Source of the DNA: Lysinibacillus antri
GTDB taxonomy: Bacteria; Bacillota; Bacilli; Bacillales_A; Planococcaceae
Length of the DNA: 64,000 nucleotides
Reading direction: 5' to 3'
Assembly (NCBI RefSeq): GCF_003977595.1
Contig: NZ_RYYR01000005.1
Span: 1-64,000, forward strand
The notes under the pieces are model-generated. The model did not search any database. It was not told where the DNA came from and saw only the letters and a program-made list of their open reading frames with translations. The position numbers were made by a program, and so were the translations under genes. Positions within the stretch are counted from its first letter, which is position 1, and each line of letters begins with the position of its first letter. Below are positions 9,209 to 17,314 of this stretch, piece by piece.

Positions 9209-9350
9209 TTATCCCGCATTAACGGGCAGTAACACTCCCACTTCAAGATTTAAATGAAACAAAAGTGGCTAAGTGGGAGATTAACTGCCCATAAAAGCCC
9301 GATTGGTTCAACTAACAATCCGTGGGGTGTGGGAAACCCCCACGGATTGA
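9209..9350. repeat. Structured 142-bp intergenic element with three nested inverted repeats
   Basis: The segment between the SDR and HbpS-like genes contains three structures. CCCG cattaa CGGG lies at about 9213-9226. A 20-base arm pair, 16 of 20 matched, lies at 9224-9243 and 9271-9290. A perfect 12-bp pair lies at 9316-9327 and 9338-9349. The first part (TTTATCCCG...CGGGCAGTAA) recurs at 28525-28549, so this is a dispersed element and not operon-specific. It sits inside a transcribed operon, where it could stabilise or attenuate the mRNA. There is no T-run after the last stem on the minus strand. Confidence 0.7.
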
Positions 9351-9359
9351 AGTTTCACT

Positions 9360-10115
9360 TTATTTTGTTAATAGCGCGTTCGTTTGACTAACCGAGACAG
9401 GCTGACCTGCTCCAAAAGCTTCTATAGACGTTGCCGTTATAGCAACGGATTTTGGTAAGACTAAATCCACAATGACATTTGCGATATCAATTGGTTTTAG
9501 CCAACTAGATGTATCTAATCCTGGAACAATTTCATGCATCATTCTTGTATCTACAGGGCCAGGGCATACTGCATTTACTCGAATGCCATTTGGTTTTAAC
9601 TCTTCACCAAGCGCCTTTGTAAATCCGATAATGGCATGTTTAGAAGTAATATAAGGATTACGGTTTGGGCCTCCTTTTGTGCTCCAAATCGATCCAACAT
9701 TAATGATGACCCCGTCTTTTTTCGTCATCATGTCTGGCACAACCTCTTTACAAAAATAAAACGGTGCATTTAAGTTAATGTCATGTACCCAATTCCATTC
9801 CTCAATGGTCGTTTCAACAAATGGTTTTAACAGCATGACGCCCGCATTATTGATTAAAATATCAATTTTGCCGAGGTGGTCACTCACATCTTTTACTGTT
9901 CGCTTTACTTCTTCTACATTCCCAACATCACATAAAACGGTCATTGCTTTTGTACCGTATTTTCCTGTTATTGTTTGTACAACTTCATCACACTCTTCTT
10001 TACTTCGTGCACAAACTGCAACATCCGCACCATGGGAAGCTAATAAAATGGCTGTTTCACGACCGATTCCGCGGCCCCCTCCCGTAACAAGGGCTACTTT
10101 TCCTTTTAACTCCAT
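9360..10115 (-). CDS. Short-chain dehydrogenase/reductase
   Basis: 251 residues, a classical SDR. The cofactor motif TGGGRGIG is at 11-18, NNAG at 89-92, and the catalytic Ser142, Tyr155 and Lys159 are all present (GSIW and YITSK). The acidic or neutral residue after the second strand favours neither NAD nor NADP clearly. The start is ATG at 10115, with GAGGAG 8 bases upstream; a GTG 9 bases earlier is rejected. Inferred role: oxidation of an alcohol to a ketone or the reverse within the left catabolic operon. It lies 15 bases after the upstream flavoprotein gene. Confidence 0.88.
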   Translation of the reverse strand: MELKGKVALVTGGGRGIGRETAILLASHGADVAVCARSKEECDEVVQTITGKYGTKAMTVLCDVGNVEEVKRTVKDVSDHLGKIDILINNAGVMLLKPFVETTIEEWNWVHDINLNAPFYFCKEVVPDMMTKKDGVIINVGSIWSTKGGPNRNPYITSKHAIIGFTKALGEELKPNGIRVNAVCPGPVDTRMMHEIVPGLDTSSWLKPIDIANVIVDLVLPKSVAITATSIEAFGAGQPVSVSQTNALLTK

Positions 10116-10130
10116 CGACAACACTCCTCG

Positions 10131-11552
10131 TTATGAATACGATTTTTCTTTTGACGCGACATAATCTACTGCATGTTCACCAGCACGTTTCCCAAATACT
10201 AATCCGCGCAATACCGAAGTGCCTCCAGGATATTTTCCGTAATAAAGTCCTGTCATTTCACCGGCAGCATACAGACCAGGAATGGCATCGTTGTCGTTTG
10301 AAAGAACACGTCCTTGTATATCTGTTGCAATCCCTCCATTTGTAAAGACATTGCAAGAAATCACTGGATAAGCGATATATGGCGCCTGATCAATTGGAAT
10401 TGCCCAATTTGATTTAGGAGGTGTGATTCCTACTGCTTGCTTTCCATCTTTTTTATTCCATAAAAATTCACCTGGTTGAACGGCTTTATTAAATTCTGTT
10501 ACCGTATTAACAAGCGTTTCAGCTGGTATGTTTAGTTTTATTGCTAGTTCCTCAAGGGTATTTGCCTCAATCGCTGGTTGCTCTGTTTGAAGTGCTTCTT
10601 CATAGTTTGGAATATCAAACATTTTTTGATCGGTAATCATGTAGGCAACGTGATCCGTACATTCATAAAATATCTTACTAGCAACCGCTTCATATTGTTC
10701 ATCAATCGTTGTATACCCTTCATCTGTAAATCGCTTACCTTCCTGATTGACTAAAATAGCATAAGGATATAGCATTACGCCCGCTTCTTCTCGTTTACTT
10801 CGTGGATCAACAGGTTCAGCGTGGAACGAATCCCATTGCCCCGCACCTTTAGCACCTAGATTAAGTGCCATACGGATTGCTTCACCTTTGTTAAAATAGC
10901 CGCCCTCACAAACCGGTGGAATTTTATGTGCATCACGACCAATATATTGAGCCATCATTTCCTGATTACCTTGGAAGCCACCAGCAGCTAAAATGACAGC
11001 ATTTACTTTAAGTTCAACACTTTCTCCACCTTTAATGCGAATGTTCAAGCCCTCTACTGCACCTGTCTCATCTAATAAAAGGTTCCAAGCTGTCGCTTCA
11101 TAAATAATTTCTACCCCTAATGCTCTAGCCCGTAGCGAAAGGTTATCAATAATTGCACGGCCTCCACCAACTGGCAATAACCTTGGCTTTGAGGCAGTTA
11201 AAAACATCGTTGGCAAATAATCAAATTCCACTCCTTTTGACTCCACCCATCGTAAAGTAGGTCCTGCGTTTTGATGTAGGGTTTCGATATAGTTTTTATC
11301 CCCATAATGGTCGGAAAAGACAAGCATATCTTCGACGAAATTTGGAGCGGGCGTATCGATGTCTTCCATTCGCATATATGCCGCAGTCCATCTTGTATTG
11401 CCTCCACGATGGTCAAAATCGGCTCTTTCTAAAATGGCAATTTTCAAGTTTTGATTTTGTTCTTTCGCTTTCTCTGCCGCTGCTAATGCTGCAGCCGTTC
11501 CAGCAGCGCCACACCCAATAATGGCGATATCGAAGTCGATTTCATTTGTCAT
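10131..11552 (-). CDS. FAD-dependent dehydrogenase, TcuA (tricarballylate dehydrogenase)-like
   Basis: 473 residues with an N-terminal FAD motif GCGAAG (13-18), NTRWTAAYMRM, and a C-terminal IPGLYAAGEMTGLYYGKYPGGTSVLRGLVFGKRAG. It belongs to the same superfamily as the flavoprotein at 7349 but to the TcuA/FAD-binding-2 branch. TcuA oxidises tricarballylate to cis-aconitate. No TcuB membrane partner is here, so the electron acceptor is unknown. The start overlaps the stop of the lyase gene by ATGA, and GAGGAGG supports it. With the neighbouring flavoprotein and SDR it makes a set fit for successive ring or chain desaturation. Confidence 0.83.
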   Translation of the reverse strand: MTNEIDFDIAIIGCGAAGTAAALAAAEKAKEQNQNLKIAILERADFDHRGGNTRWTAAYMRMEDIDTPAPNFVEDMLVFSDHYGDKNYIETLHQNAGPTLRWVESKGVEFDYLPTMFLTASKPRLLPVGGGRAIIDNLSLRARALGVEIIYEATAWNLLLDETGAVEGLNIRIKGGESVELKVNAVILAAGGFQGNQEMMAQYIGRDAHKIPPVCEGGYFNKGEAIRMALNLGAKGAGQWDSFHAEPVDPRSKREEAGVMLYPYAILVNQEGKRFTDEGYTTIDEQYEAVASKIFYECTDHVAYMITDQKMFDIPNYEEALQTEQPAIEANTLEELAIKLNIPAETLVNTVTEFNKAVQPGEFLWNKKDGKQAVGITPPKSNWAIPIDQAPYIAYPVISCNVFTNGGIATDIQGRVLSNDNDAIPGLYAAGEMTGLYYGKYPGGTSVLRGLVFGKRAGEHAVDYVASKEKSYS

Positions 11553-12445
11553 TTCGATTGAACCTCCTCTACCTCATGCTCTTTTAAATATTTTTCTTCC
11601 CACATTTTCACTTCATGGAGCTTGAATAGTTGTTGTCGTTCTTCCCATGTACAAATTAGGTCATGGATATTTTCTTGAGAACCATCTCGTTGTAATACTT
11701 TTAAACTTTCACGTACGCCTTTAATGGCTGAACGTAAGACCGTATTCGCACAAAGCACAATTTTGAAGCCAATTTCTTGTGCCTCCTCTAAAGAAATGAG
11801 CGGTGTCTTAGCTCCTTCTACTAAATTAATAATATGCGGGACATTTGGCACACCTGCCGTAATCGCCTTCATTTGCTCAATCGTTGTAGGTGCCTCAACG
11901 AATATGACATCCGCACCTGCTTCTTTATAGGCATTTGCCCGTTCGATCGCATCTTCCAATCCATTAACGGCAATTGCATCGGTTCTAGCAATAATTGAAA
12001 AGTTCACATCGACTCTCGCATCAACTGCCGCTTTAATTTTATTGACCATTTCATTTTTAGAGATCACCTCTTTGCCATTGAAATGACCACATTTTTTAGG
12101 CGAAACTTGATCTTCTAGTTGAATAGCAGAAGCGCCTGCACGTTCTAATTGTTTCATTGTACGTAAGACGTTAATAGCGTTTCCAAACCCGGTATCGCCA
12201 TCGACAACAATCGGAATCGTCGTTACATCTGACATACGACTGACAATCTCTGCCACTTCCGTAACCGTTGTAAGCCCTACATCAGCCCATCCTAACTGTG
12301 CGTTTGAAATACCCGCACCAGTCGCATACAAAGCCGGAAAGCCGAACTCTTCTATTAATCTAGCCGTCATTGAATCATAAGCTCCTGGTAATATAAACGC
12401 ATTTGGTTGTGTTAATAATGATTTGAATTGTTTATTTTTTGTCAT
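11549..12445 (-). CDS. Isocitrate lyase/PEP mutase family lyase
   Basis: 298 residues, a TIM-barrel enzyme of the isocitrate lyase/phosphoenolpyruvate mutase superfamily. VDGDTGFG (81-88) supplies magnesium ligands and KKCGH (117-121) carries the catalytic Cys119, which marks a lyase and not a mutase. Relatives include 2-methylisocitrate lyase, 2,3-dimethylmalate lyase and oxaloacetate decarboxylase. It lacks the rest of the methylcitrate cycle, so a C-C cleavage of a substituted malate-type intermediate in this pathway is more likely than propionate metabolism. AAGGATG upstream fits the ATG start. Its stop overlaps the following flavoprotein start. Confidence 0.85.
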   Translation of the reverse strand: MTKNKQFKSLLTQPNAFILPGAYDSMTARLIEEFGFPALYATGAGISNAQLGWADVGLTTVTEVAEIVSRMSDVTTIPIVVDGDTGFGNAINVLRTMKQLERAGASAIQLEDQVSPKKCGHFNGKEVISKNEMVNKIKAAVDARVDVNFSIIARTDAIAVNGLEDAIERANAYKEAGADVIFVEAPTTIEQMKAITAGVPNVPHIINLVEGAKTPLISLEEAQEIGFKIVLCANTVLRSAIKGVRESLKVLQRDGSQENIHDLICTWEERQQLFKLHEVKMWEEKYLKEHEVEEVQSK

Positions 12446-12456
12446 CGTCTCATCCT

Positions 12457-13257
12457 TTAACTAATTGCTTTATAGTTATCAATTCTCACTTCACGAAGCC
12501 ATGTTATTGTAAAGCTTCCTGTTGTAGGAATATGCATTTCTCCAAAATCAATATTTTGATTACTCAAAACAGAAATAATCCCTTGTTGTGTTCGACCATT
12601 AAGACTCAAAATTACTTCATAGAATCCTAGAGTTGGGAGAGTGTAAAAAGGATATAATCCCGTTTTTGCATCCCATTTAACTTTGTACGGCTTACCTAAA
12701 AGTCTTGAAATAAACATCATTTCACCTTGTGTAAGTAATTCTCTAATTCGAGTGGAGCTAATTTTATCTCCACAAAGATCCACTTTCGGTACAACAGAAA
12801 CTTCTAGTAAACCCTTACCATGTTCAGCTAGCGTTGTAATATTGCCGGCTCCTTTTTGACCGTATGTGTAATCAAATCCACAGACAGCGTGAACGGCGCC
12901 TAGATCAATTAAATAATCTGAAACAAATTTTTCTGGTGTAAGAGAGGCAAAGTCTAAACTAAATTCAACAATGAAAAAATAATTAACACCCATCGCCTCT
13001 AATTGCTTTTCTTTTTCGGAAAGCGGCATTAAGTAATCCACGTTTGCTTGACCTTTTGATAACACACTTTTTGGATGCGGGAAAAAACTCATGACCGATA
13101 ATGGTAAGTTTTGTTGAATTGCAGTTTCTTTCGCTTTCAAAATGACTTGTTGGTGCCCTTTATGCAGCCCATCAAAAAAACCTAGAGCAATCACATGTTT
13201 TGGAAGTTTGTTTTTCCAATCATTTAGGTTAGTGCTATTAATCTCAATTGTTTTCAT
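12457..13257 (-). CDS. RibF/RibC-like FAD synthetase with degenerate riboflavin-kinase domain
   Basis: 266 residues against about 315 for bifunctional enzymes. The nucleotidyltransferase half is intact: GFFDGLHKGH (26-35), FDYTYGQKGAG and ISSTRIR (166-172). The C-terminal part begins LGKPYKVKW but lacks the riboflavin-kinase GxTIGFPTAN signature and is short. It is therefore expected to make FAD from FMN, if active, and not to phosphorylate riboflavin. Placed among genes for several flavoenzymes, it looks like a pathway-dedicated cofactor enzyme. Upstream GAGAGGGG supports the ATG. It sits 25 bases after the dioxygenase gene. Confidence 0.8.
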   Translation of the reverse strand: MKTIEINSTNLNDWKNKLPKHVIALGFFDGLHKGHQQVILKAKETAIQQNLPLSVMSFFPHPKSVLSKGQANVDYLMPLSEKEKQLEAMGVNYFFIVEFSLDFASLTPEKFVSDYLIDLGAVHAVCGFDYTYGQKGAGNITTLAEHGKGLLEVSVVPKVDLCGDKISSTRIRELLTQGEMMFISRLLGKPYKVKWDAKTGLYPFYTLPTLGFYEVILSLNGRTQQGIISVLSNQNIDFGEMHIPTTGSFTITWLREVRIDNYKAIS

Positions 13258-13282
13258 TAACTTCCCCTCTCTTCCACTTTCA

Positions 13283-14239
13283 TTATTTAGCTTCGATCGT
13301 AATATTATTTAACTCTTTATCTTGTACTGAGTCTCCCCAGTACGTATTTCCGAGTGAACGTTCTTCCATTGTCCATTTCACTGGTTCCCAATCTGGTTCA
13401 AAGATGAGGTAACCCCCTGTGAATAATTCCACACGGCAACCGCTTCCAGGATCCATCACATATAAGTACATCGCTTGCGAAATCCCGTGTTTCCCTGGAC
13501 CAATAAATTGAATACCATTTTCTTTTAATATATCTGCCGCTCGTAAAATATCTTGCGTATCATCAGACCAGTAGGAAATGTGATGTAATCTGGCTGGTGT
13601 TGGTAAATTTGGTTTGGATAATACAGCGACATCGTGAACAAGTGGTGTGACACTCATCCAACCTGCAATCGTATTCCCCTCTTCGTTTACTAAATATTCG
13701 CGTAATTTAAAACCTAATTTTTCTAGTAAAAAGTCATAGGTTTGATCCACTTCTGTTGACGTATGGATATTCACGTGGTCAAAGCGTCTAGGTGAAACGC
13801 CTTTTGCCCAGGATTTATAAGTTTGATTTTTTAGTACCGACCTGCGATGTTCTGCAACTGGTGGTCGTTCTACATCATAATAAAGCTCAAATGTATGAAG
13901 ACTTGGTAATTTAAAACGAATTGCTTCTCCAATGCCCGGTGTTGCGCCTTTAGGAAGATACGTTACATCAACGCCTTCTTCTTCTAGTAATTGCTTAAAT
14001 TGTTGCACATCTTCTTTGTTTTTCGTTCGCCACCCAATATGCTTTAAATAGCCACTTTCACCTTGTTCTAGAGACAATGTGTGATGTTGAAAATCTCCCC
14101 ATGCTCTTAAATAGTGAACACCATCAACTTCATCTGTTTCTTCTAGACCAATCACTTCTCTAAAAAACCATAACGATTTTTCCAGATCCGATGTCACAAT
14201 TGCTACATGACCTAATTTTGCGATTTCAGGTTTTCCCAT
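13283..14239 (-). CDS. Type I extradiol (catechol 2,3-) dioxygenase, copy 2
   Basis: 318 residues with two vicinal-oxygen-chelate repeats. The C-terminal domain carries the iron ligands: His in DHVN, His in LHHISYW and Glu in CRVELFTGGY, and the conserved MYLYVMDPGSG tyrosine. It should cleave a catechol-type ring next to the diol in a meta-cleavage route. GGAGGAG 5-6 bases upstream fixes the ATG at 14239 and rejects a 19-codon extension. It is a close paralogue of the enzyme at 22282 (shared PEIAKLGH, GVHYLRAWGDF and ADILKENGI blocks) but heads a different operon. Confidence 0.9.
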   Translation of the reverse strand: MGKPEIAKLGHVAIVTSDLEKSLWFFREVIGLEETDEVDGVHYLRAWGDFQHHTLSLEQGESGYLKHIGWRTKNKEDVQQFKQLLEEEGVDVTYLPKGATPGIGEAIRFKLPSLHTFELYYDVERPPVAEHRRSVLKNQTYKSWAKGVSPRRFDHVNIHTSTEVDQTYDFLLEKLGFKLREYLVNEEGNTIAGWMSVTPLVHDVAVLSKPNLPTPARLHHISYWSDDTQDILRAADILKENGIQFIGPGKHGISQAMYLYVMDPGSGCRVELFTGGYLIFEPDWEPVKWTMEERSLGNTYWGDSVQDKELNNITIEAK

Positions 14240-14262
14240 CCTAGCTCCTCCAAACGGTTTAA

Positions 14263-14276
14263 TGTATGCGTTTTCA
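14263..14276 (-). promoter_or_regulatory. Candidate cre (CcpA) site before the left catabolic operon
   Basis: On the minus strand TGAAAACGCATACA fits TGNAANCGNWNNCA at every fixed position. It lies 24-37 bases before the ATG of the first gene, downstream of any likely promoter, where CcpA could block elongation. The assignment is a motif match only. Confidence 0.5.
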
Positions 14277-14441
14277 GATCCCCTAATAAATCTCACTAAT
14301 TATTCAAATACTATTAATTTCTAAATATACTGAAATATTACACAATTGATTTTTATAGTACTAGAGTAGAAATTGTTGATGTTGCTAAACATTTTTAGTT
14401 AATTTTTATTGGTTTTTATCCACGTTAAATCCGCCTGGGGC

Positions 14442-14544
14442 TTTATCTTCATTCAGTCGGGGTTTGACCCCCACTAAAATCGTTACTTTTATTCATTCAT
14501 CCCACACTTATAGAAGTGGGATTCTTCTGCTGAATGAAGATAAA
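14442..14544. repeat. Inverted repeat with internal hairpins, possible IS200/IS605-type end
   Basis: Perfect 15-bp arms (14442-14456, tttatcttcattcag, and 14530-14544) bracket a CCCCCAC-rich segment and a small hairpin (cccacactt ata gaagtggg, about 14501-14520). The hairpin-plus-GATGAATG arrangement recalls the right ends and guide-RNA scaffolds of IS605/TnpB elements. That link is from memory and unproven. No transposase or TnpB gene remains. Confidence 0.4.
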
Positions 14545-14647
14545 TCTCATTTGGAATAAGGTAAGCATAGGTTTCTAACGTGATTTTCGCGTTTGCGTGT
14601 CCTAAACGCTTTGATACCTTCACACCATTAACACCCTTAGCTATTAA
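14489..14647 (-). pseudogene. Tyrosine recombinase (integrase) C-terminal remnant
   Basis: The segment reads LIAKGVNGVKVSKRLGHANAKITLETYAYLIPN, the last part of a phage-type integrase. It includes the final catalytic region (RLGHA...TYAYLIP, with the active tyrosine). Nothing upstream continues it. Beyond LIPN the reading runs into the inverted-repeat element, so the end is also not native. It is a relic of an integration event between the two catabolic operons. Confidence 0.75.
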
Positions 14648-14820
14648 AAAGAAAAACACGAAAAGCGATATTTGATGCATGTATATCTCTCATCGAAGAA
14701 AAGGATTTTCAAGAAATTACGATCAACGAAATTGTGGAAAAAGTAGATATTAATCGAGGAACGTTTTATCTACGCTTCGAAGATAAATACGAATAGTTAG
14801 TAACAAACCTAAGGAAGTGA
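14641..14820 (+). pseudogene. TetR-family regulator N-terminal remnant
   Basis: From 14641 the frame reads KRKTRKAIFDACISLIEE, then KDFQEITINEIVEKVDINRG and TFYLRFEDKYE, a clear TetR DNA-binding helix-turn-helix. A TAG at 14794-14796 interrupts it; the same frame continues LVTNLRK to a TGA at 14820. There is no start codon, since the frame is closed by a TAG just before 14641, and the ligand domain is absent. It abuts the oppositely oriented integrase relic, marking a recombination junction. Confidence 0.75.
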
Positions 14821-15178
14821 ATATGTAGTAATTCTCTTTCTTTTTCGAATAGATTGTTATTTTATTATAATTTGCTATAATATTGTCTTATATGCCTAAT
14901 ATAGGACGATATTATCACAATTAAAAAAAGCTTTAAGATTAAATACTAGTGCTAATTTAATAGTTTTTCGACTTTACAACAAAAACTTTTAATAATAAAT
15001 AGAAGCTATTTAATAAATGGACAAATAATTTTATTAGCAAGCCTCTTTTAACGAAATTTAAATTTTTACATATGGATAACTAAGCTTCTACTAGAAAACT
15101 AGGTAAAACAAGCAATTAATTGGGGGACTTAAGCGTTTATTTTAGGCAACTATGGAATACAAACTATAAGAAAGTGAA
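14821..15178. other. AT-rich intergenic leader of the second chemoreceptor
   Basis: No gene is seen. An imperfect inverted repeat (arms 14879-14893 and 14899-14913, 13 of 15 matched) could be an operator or weak terminator. A GGGGGA motif at about 15121 is too far from the chemoreceptor start to serve it. Promoter boxes cannot be assigned firmly. Confidence 0.4.
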
Positions 15179-16879
15179 GTGCATGAAGTGAAAAAACGAT
15201 TTAATTTTAAAAGTATAAAAATGAAAATGCTCTTAGGATTTTCATTAGTTATTTTACTAGTTGTTCTATTTGGGGCTTATAATTATTCGGTAATCAAGAA
15301 GAGCAATGATGAAGCTAAAAACATTGTAGAGAAAGAGCTGCCACTATTAATTGCTAATGAAGGAATGGCTAAAACAATGGCTGATCGAATAGCAAATGCC
15401 CGGGGTTATGTGTTATATGGCAATGATTATAAAGACCGATTTAACGAGTATACAGAAGAGGGTAAGCGTTATGAAGCAATGGTTAGAGAGATCGGAGCTT
15501 CAGAAGAATTTGACCAACTTATCAAAAAGACCGTTGAATGGCGAGAGTTTGTTGCAAAAGAAGTTTTTGAAGAGTATGACAAAGGGAATATAGAATTAGC
15601 TCGACAAAATCTAGCAGAACAAAACGAGGTTATACGAGAAATAGTAATGGGTTATAAAGAATTAGCAGAACAAAGTCGAGATACCATTAATGAAAAAGAA
15701 AGTAAAGTTATAGCAAATGGAAAAAAAACACTAGTTATATCTACAATAGTAATCATTTTGATTATCTTGATTAGTATAGCAGCAGCACTGATTACCTCCA
15801 CTATCATTGCGAAGCCAATTATAAAAGTAATGAACCGAATGAAGTTAATTTCAAGTGGTGATTTAAGTAATGAGCCATTAGAAACCAAATCACACGATGA
15901 AGTAGGTCAACTAGTTGTTGCTACAAACGAAATGAGTAACAATATTCGCAAATTATTAAGTGAAATAAATGTTGCCTCTGAATTAATAACAAGTCAAAGC
16001 GGGGAGCTAACTCAATCAGCTACTGAAGTGAATGCTGGTTCCCAACAAATCGCTGATACTATGCATGAATTGGCTGCTGGTACAGAATCAGAAGCTCGAA
16101 CTACTAGTGAACTAGCCTCCTTTATGGGGTTATTTTCAACTTCAATTCAAGAAACTAATACAAATGGAGAGAGCATTCAAAAAGCATCAAATGAAGTTTT
16201 TCAAATGACTAATGAAGGCAGTAAATTAATGGAAGCATCTAGCAATCAAATGGCTAAGATTGACCAGATTGTACAAGAGGCAGTCCAAAAAGTACAGGGC
16301 TTAGATGTTAAGTCACAAGAAATATCAAAATTGGTTTCTGTTATTCAAGAAATCGCTAATCAAACCAACCTTCTAGCGTTAAATGCAGCAATTGAAGCCG
16401 CAAGAGCAGGTGAACATGGGAAAGGTTTTGCCGTAGTTGCAGATGAAGTCAGAAAGCTTGCTGAGCAAGTATCAACGTCAATAACAAGTATAACAGGAAT
16501 TGTTAATGGTATACAAAATGAATCTAGTACAGTAACGCAATCATTACAGAATGGATATACGGAAGTTCAACAAGGAACTAGCCAAATAATGAAGACTCAG
16601 GAAACTTTTACTGGAATAAATTCAGCTATAACAGAAATGACCAACAATATTAATACAGTAGTTGAAAATTTATCTAGTATTGCTTCAAATAGTGAAAAAA
16701 TAAATGGATCTATCTCAGAAATTGCTGCTATTTCTGAGGAGTCAGCTGCAGGCGTAGAACAAACTTCTGCCTCGTCCCAACAAATAAGCAGCTCAATGGA
16801 AGAGGTAGCCAATAATGCCGATGAACTTGCGAAATTATCTGAAAAACTGAATGGATTAGTTCGCCAATTTAAAATTTAG
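15179..16879 (+). CDS. Methyl-accepting chemotaxis protein within the catabolic island
   Basis: 566 residues. A membrane helix at about 14-33, an extracytoplasmic helical region resembling a 4HB sensor (about 34-185), a second membrane helix (about 188-212), HAMP, then a signalling domain with the intact tip [19 protein letters not shown]. Its place between the two catabolic operons suggests it senses the pathway's substrate or an aromatic intermediate, as aromatic chemoreceptors often map with degradation genes. The GTG start at 15179 has only a weak upstream site; a GTG 9 bases later is possible. It is convergent with the SDR fragment through a shared terminator. Confidence 0.92.
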   Translation: MHEVKKRFNFKSIKMKMLLGFSLVILLVVLFGAYNYSVIKKSNDEAKNIVEKELPLLIANEGMAKTMADRIANARGYVLYGNDYKDRFNEYTEEGKRYEAMVREIGASEEFDQLIKKTVEWREFVAKEVFEEYDKGNIELARQNLAEQNEVIREIVMGYKELAEQSRDTINEKESKVIANGKKTLVISTIVIILIILISIAAALITSTIIAKPIIKVMNRMKLISSGDLSNEPLETKSHDEVGQLVVATNEMSNNIRKLLSEINVASELITSQSGELTQSATEVNAGSQQIADTMHELAAGTESEARTTSELASFMGLFSTSIQETNTNGESIQKASNEVFQMTNEGSKLMEASSNQMAKIDQIVQEAVQKVQGLDVKSQEISKLVSVIQEIANQTNLLALNAAIEAARAGEHGKGFAVVADEVRKLAEQVSTSITSITGIVNGIQNESSTVTQSLQNGYTEVQQGTSQIMKTQETFTGINSAITEMTNNINTVVENLSSIASNSEKINGSISEIAAISEESAAGVEQTSASSQQISSSMEEVANNADELAKLSEKLNGLVRQFKI

Positions 16880-16914
16880 AAACATCATTTGAATAGCCAA
16901 CGTTCTAAGCGTGT

Positions 16915-16952
16915 AAAAATGCAAACCTTACCGAAGTAAGATTTGCATTTTT
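16915..16952. terminator. Bidirectional terminator
   Basis: AAAAATGCAAA..CTTAC and GTAAGATTTGCATTTTT pair over about 16 bp with a short loop. They leave T-runs on both strands, between the chemoreceptor (+) and the SDR fragment (-). Confidence 0.8.
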
Positions 16953-16957
16953 ATTAT

Positions 16958-17314
16958 CTATTTATTGATAAAGTAATCCCAATCGCTTTCAGTAAATTCA
17001 AGGAATGGTTTTTCAATGATTCTTCCAGCGTTATTGACTAAAATATCAATTTGACCATATTTTGAGAGTGTTTCATTCACAATCTTTTGATAACTGTCAT
17101 TTTCAGTAATATCTGCTTGAACAAAATGCGCTTCTCCATTTTGCTCTATTATTTCATTTACAATTTCATTCCCTTTTTCTTCGTGACGACCTGTCACAAT
17201 GACTTTTGCGCCTTCTTTTGCAAATAGTTTTGCTGTTGCTTCTCCTATGCCTGATGTGCTCCCTGTAATAATGACCACTTTATTTTGTAAGCGCAGGGGA
17301 TACCTCTTCTTCAT
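16958..17314 (-). pseudogene. Truncated short-chain dehydrogenase (N-terminal half only)
   Basis: 118 residues: cofactor motif TGSTSGIG, DITENDS and NNAGRIIEKPF, then a stop soon after. The catalytic Ser-Tyr-Lys half of an SDR (normally about 250 residues) is missing. Its first codons overlap the 3' end of the MFS gene by 35 bases and no ribosome site is evident, so the 5' end may also be altered. It probably cannot catalyse. It is the remains of an SDR gene that once followed the transporter. Confidence 0.75.

Noticed and set aside
9181-9246. Extension of the HbpS-like protein by 22 residues upstream
   Set aside because: The extension reads through the structured repeat and its start lacks a ribosome site, while AAGGAG precedes the internal ATG at 9180.
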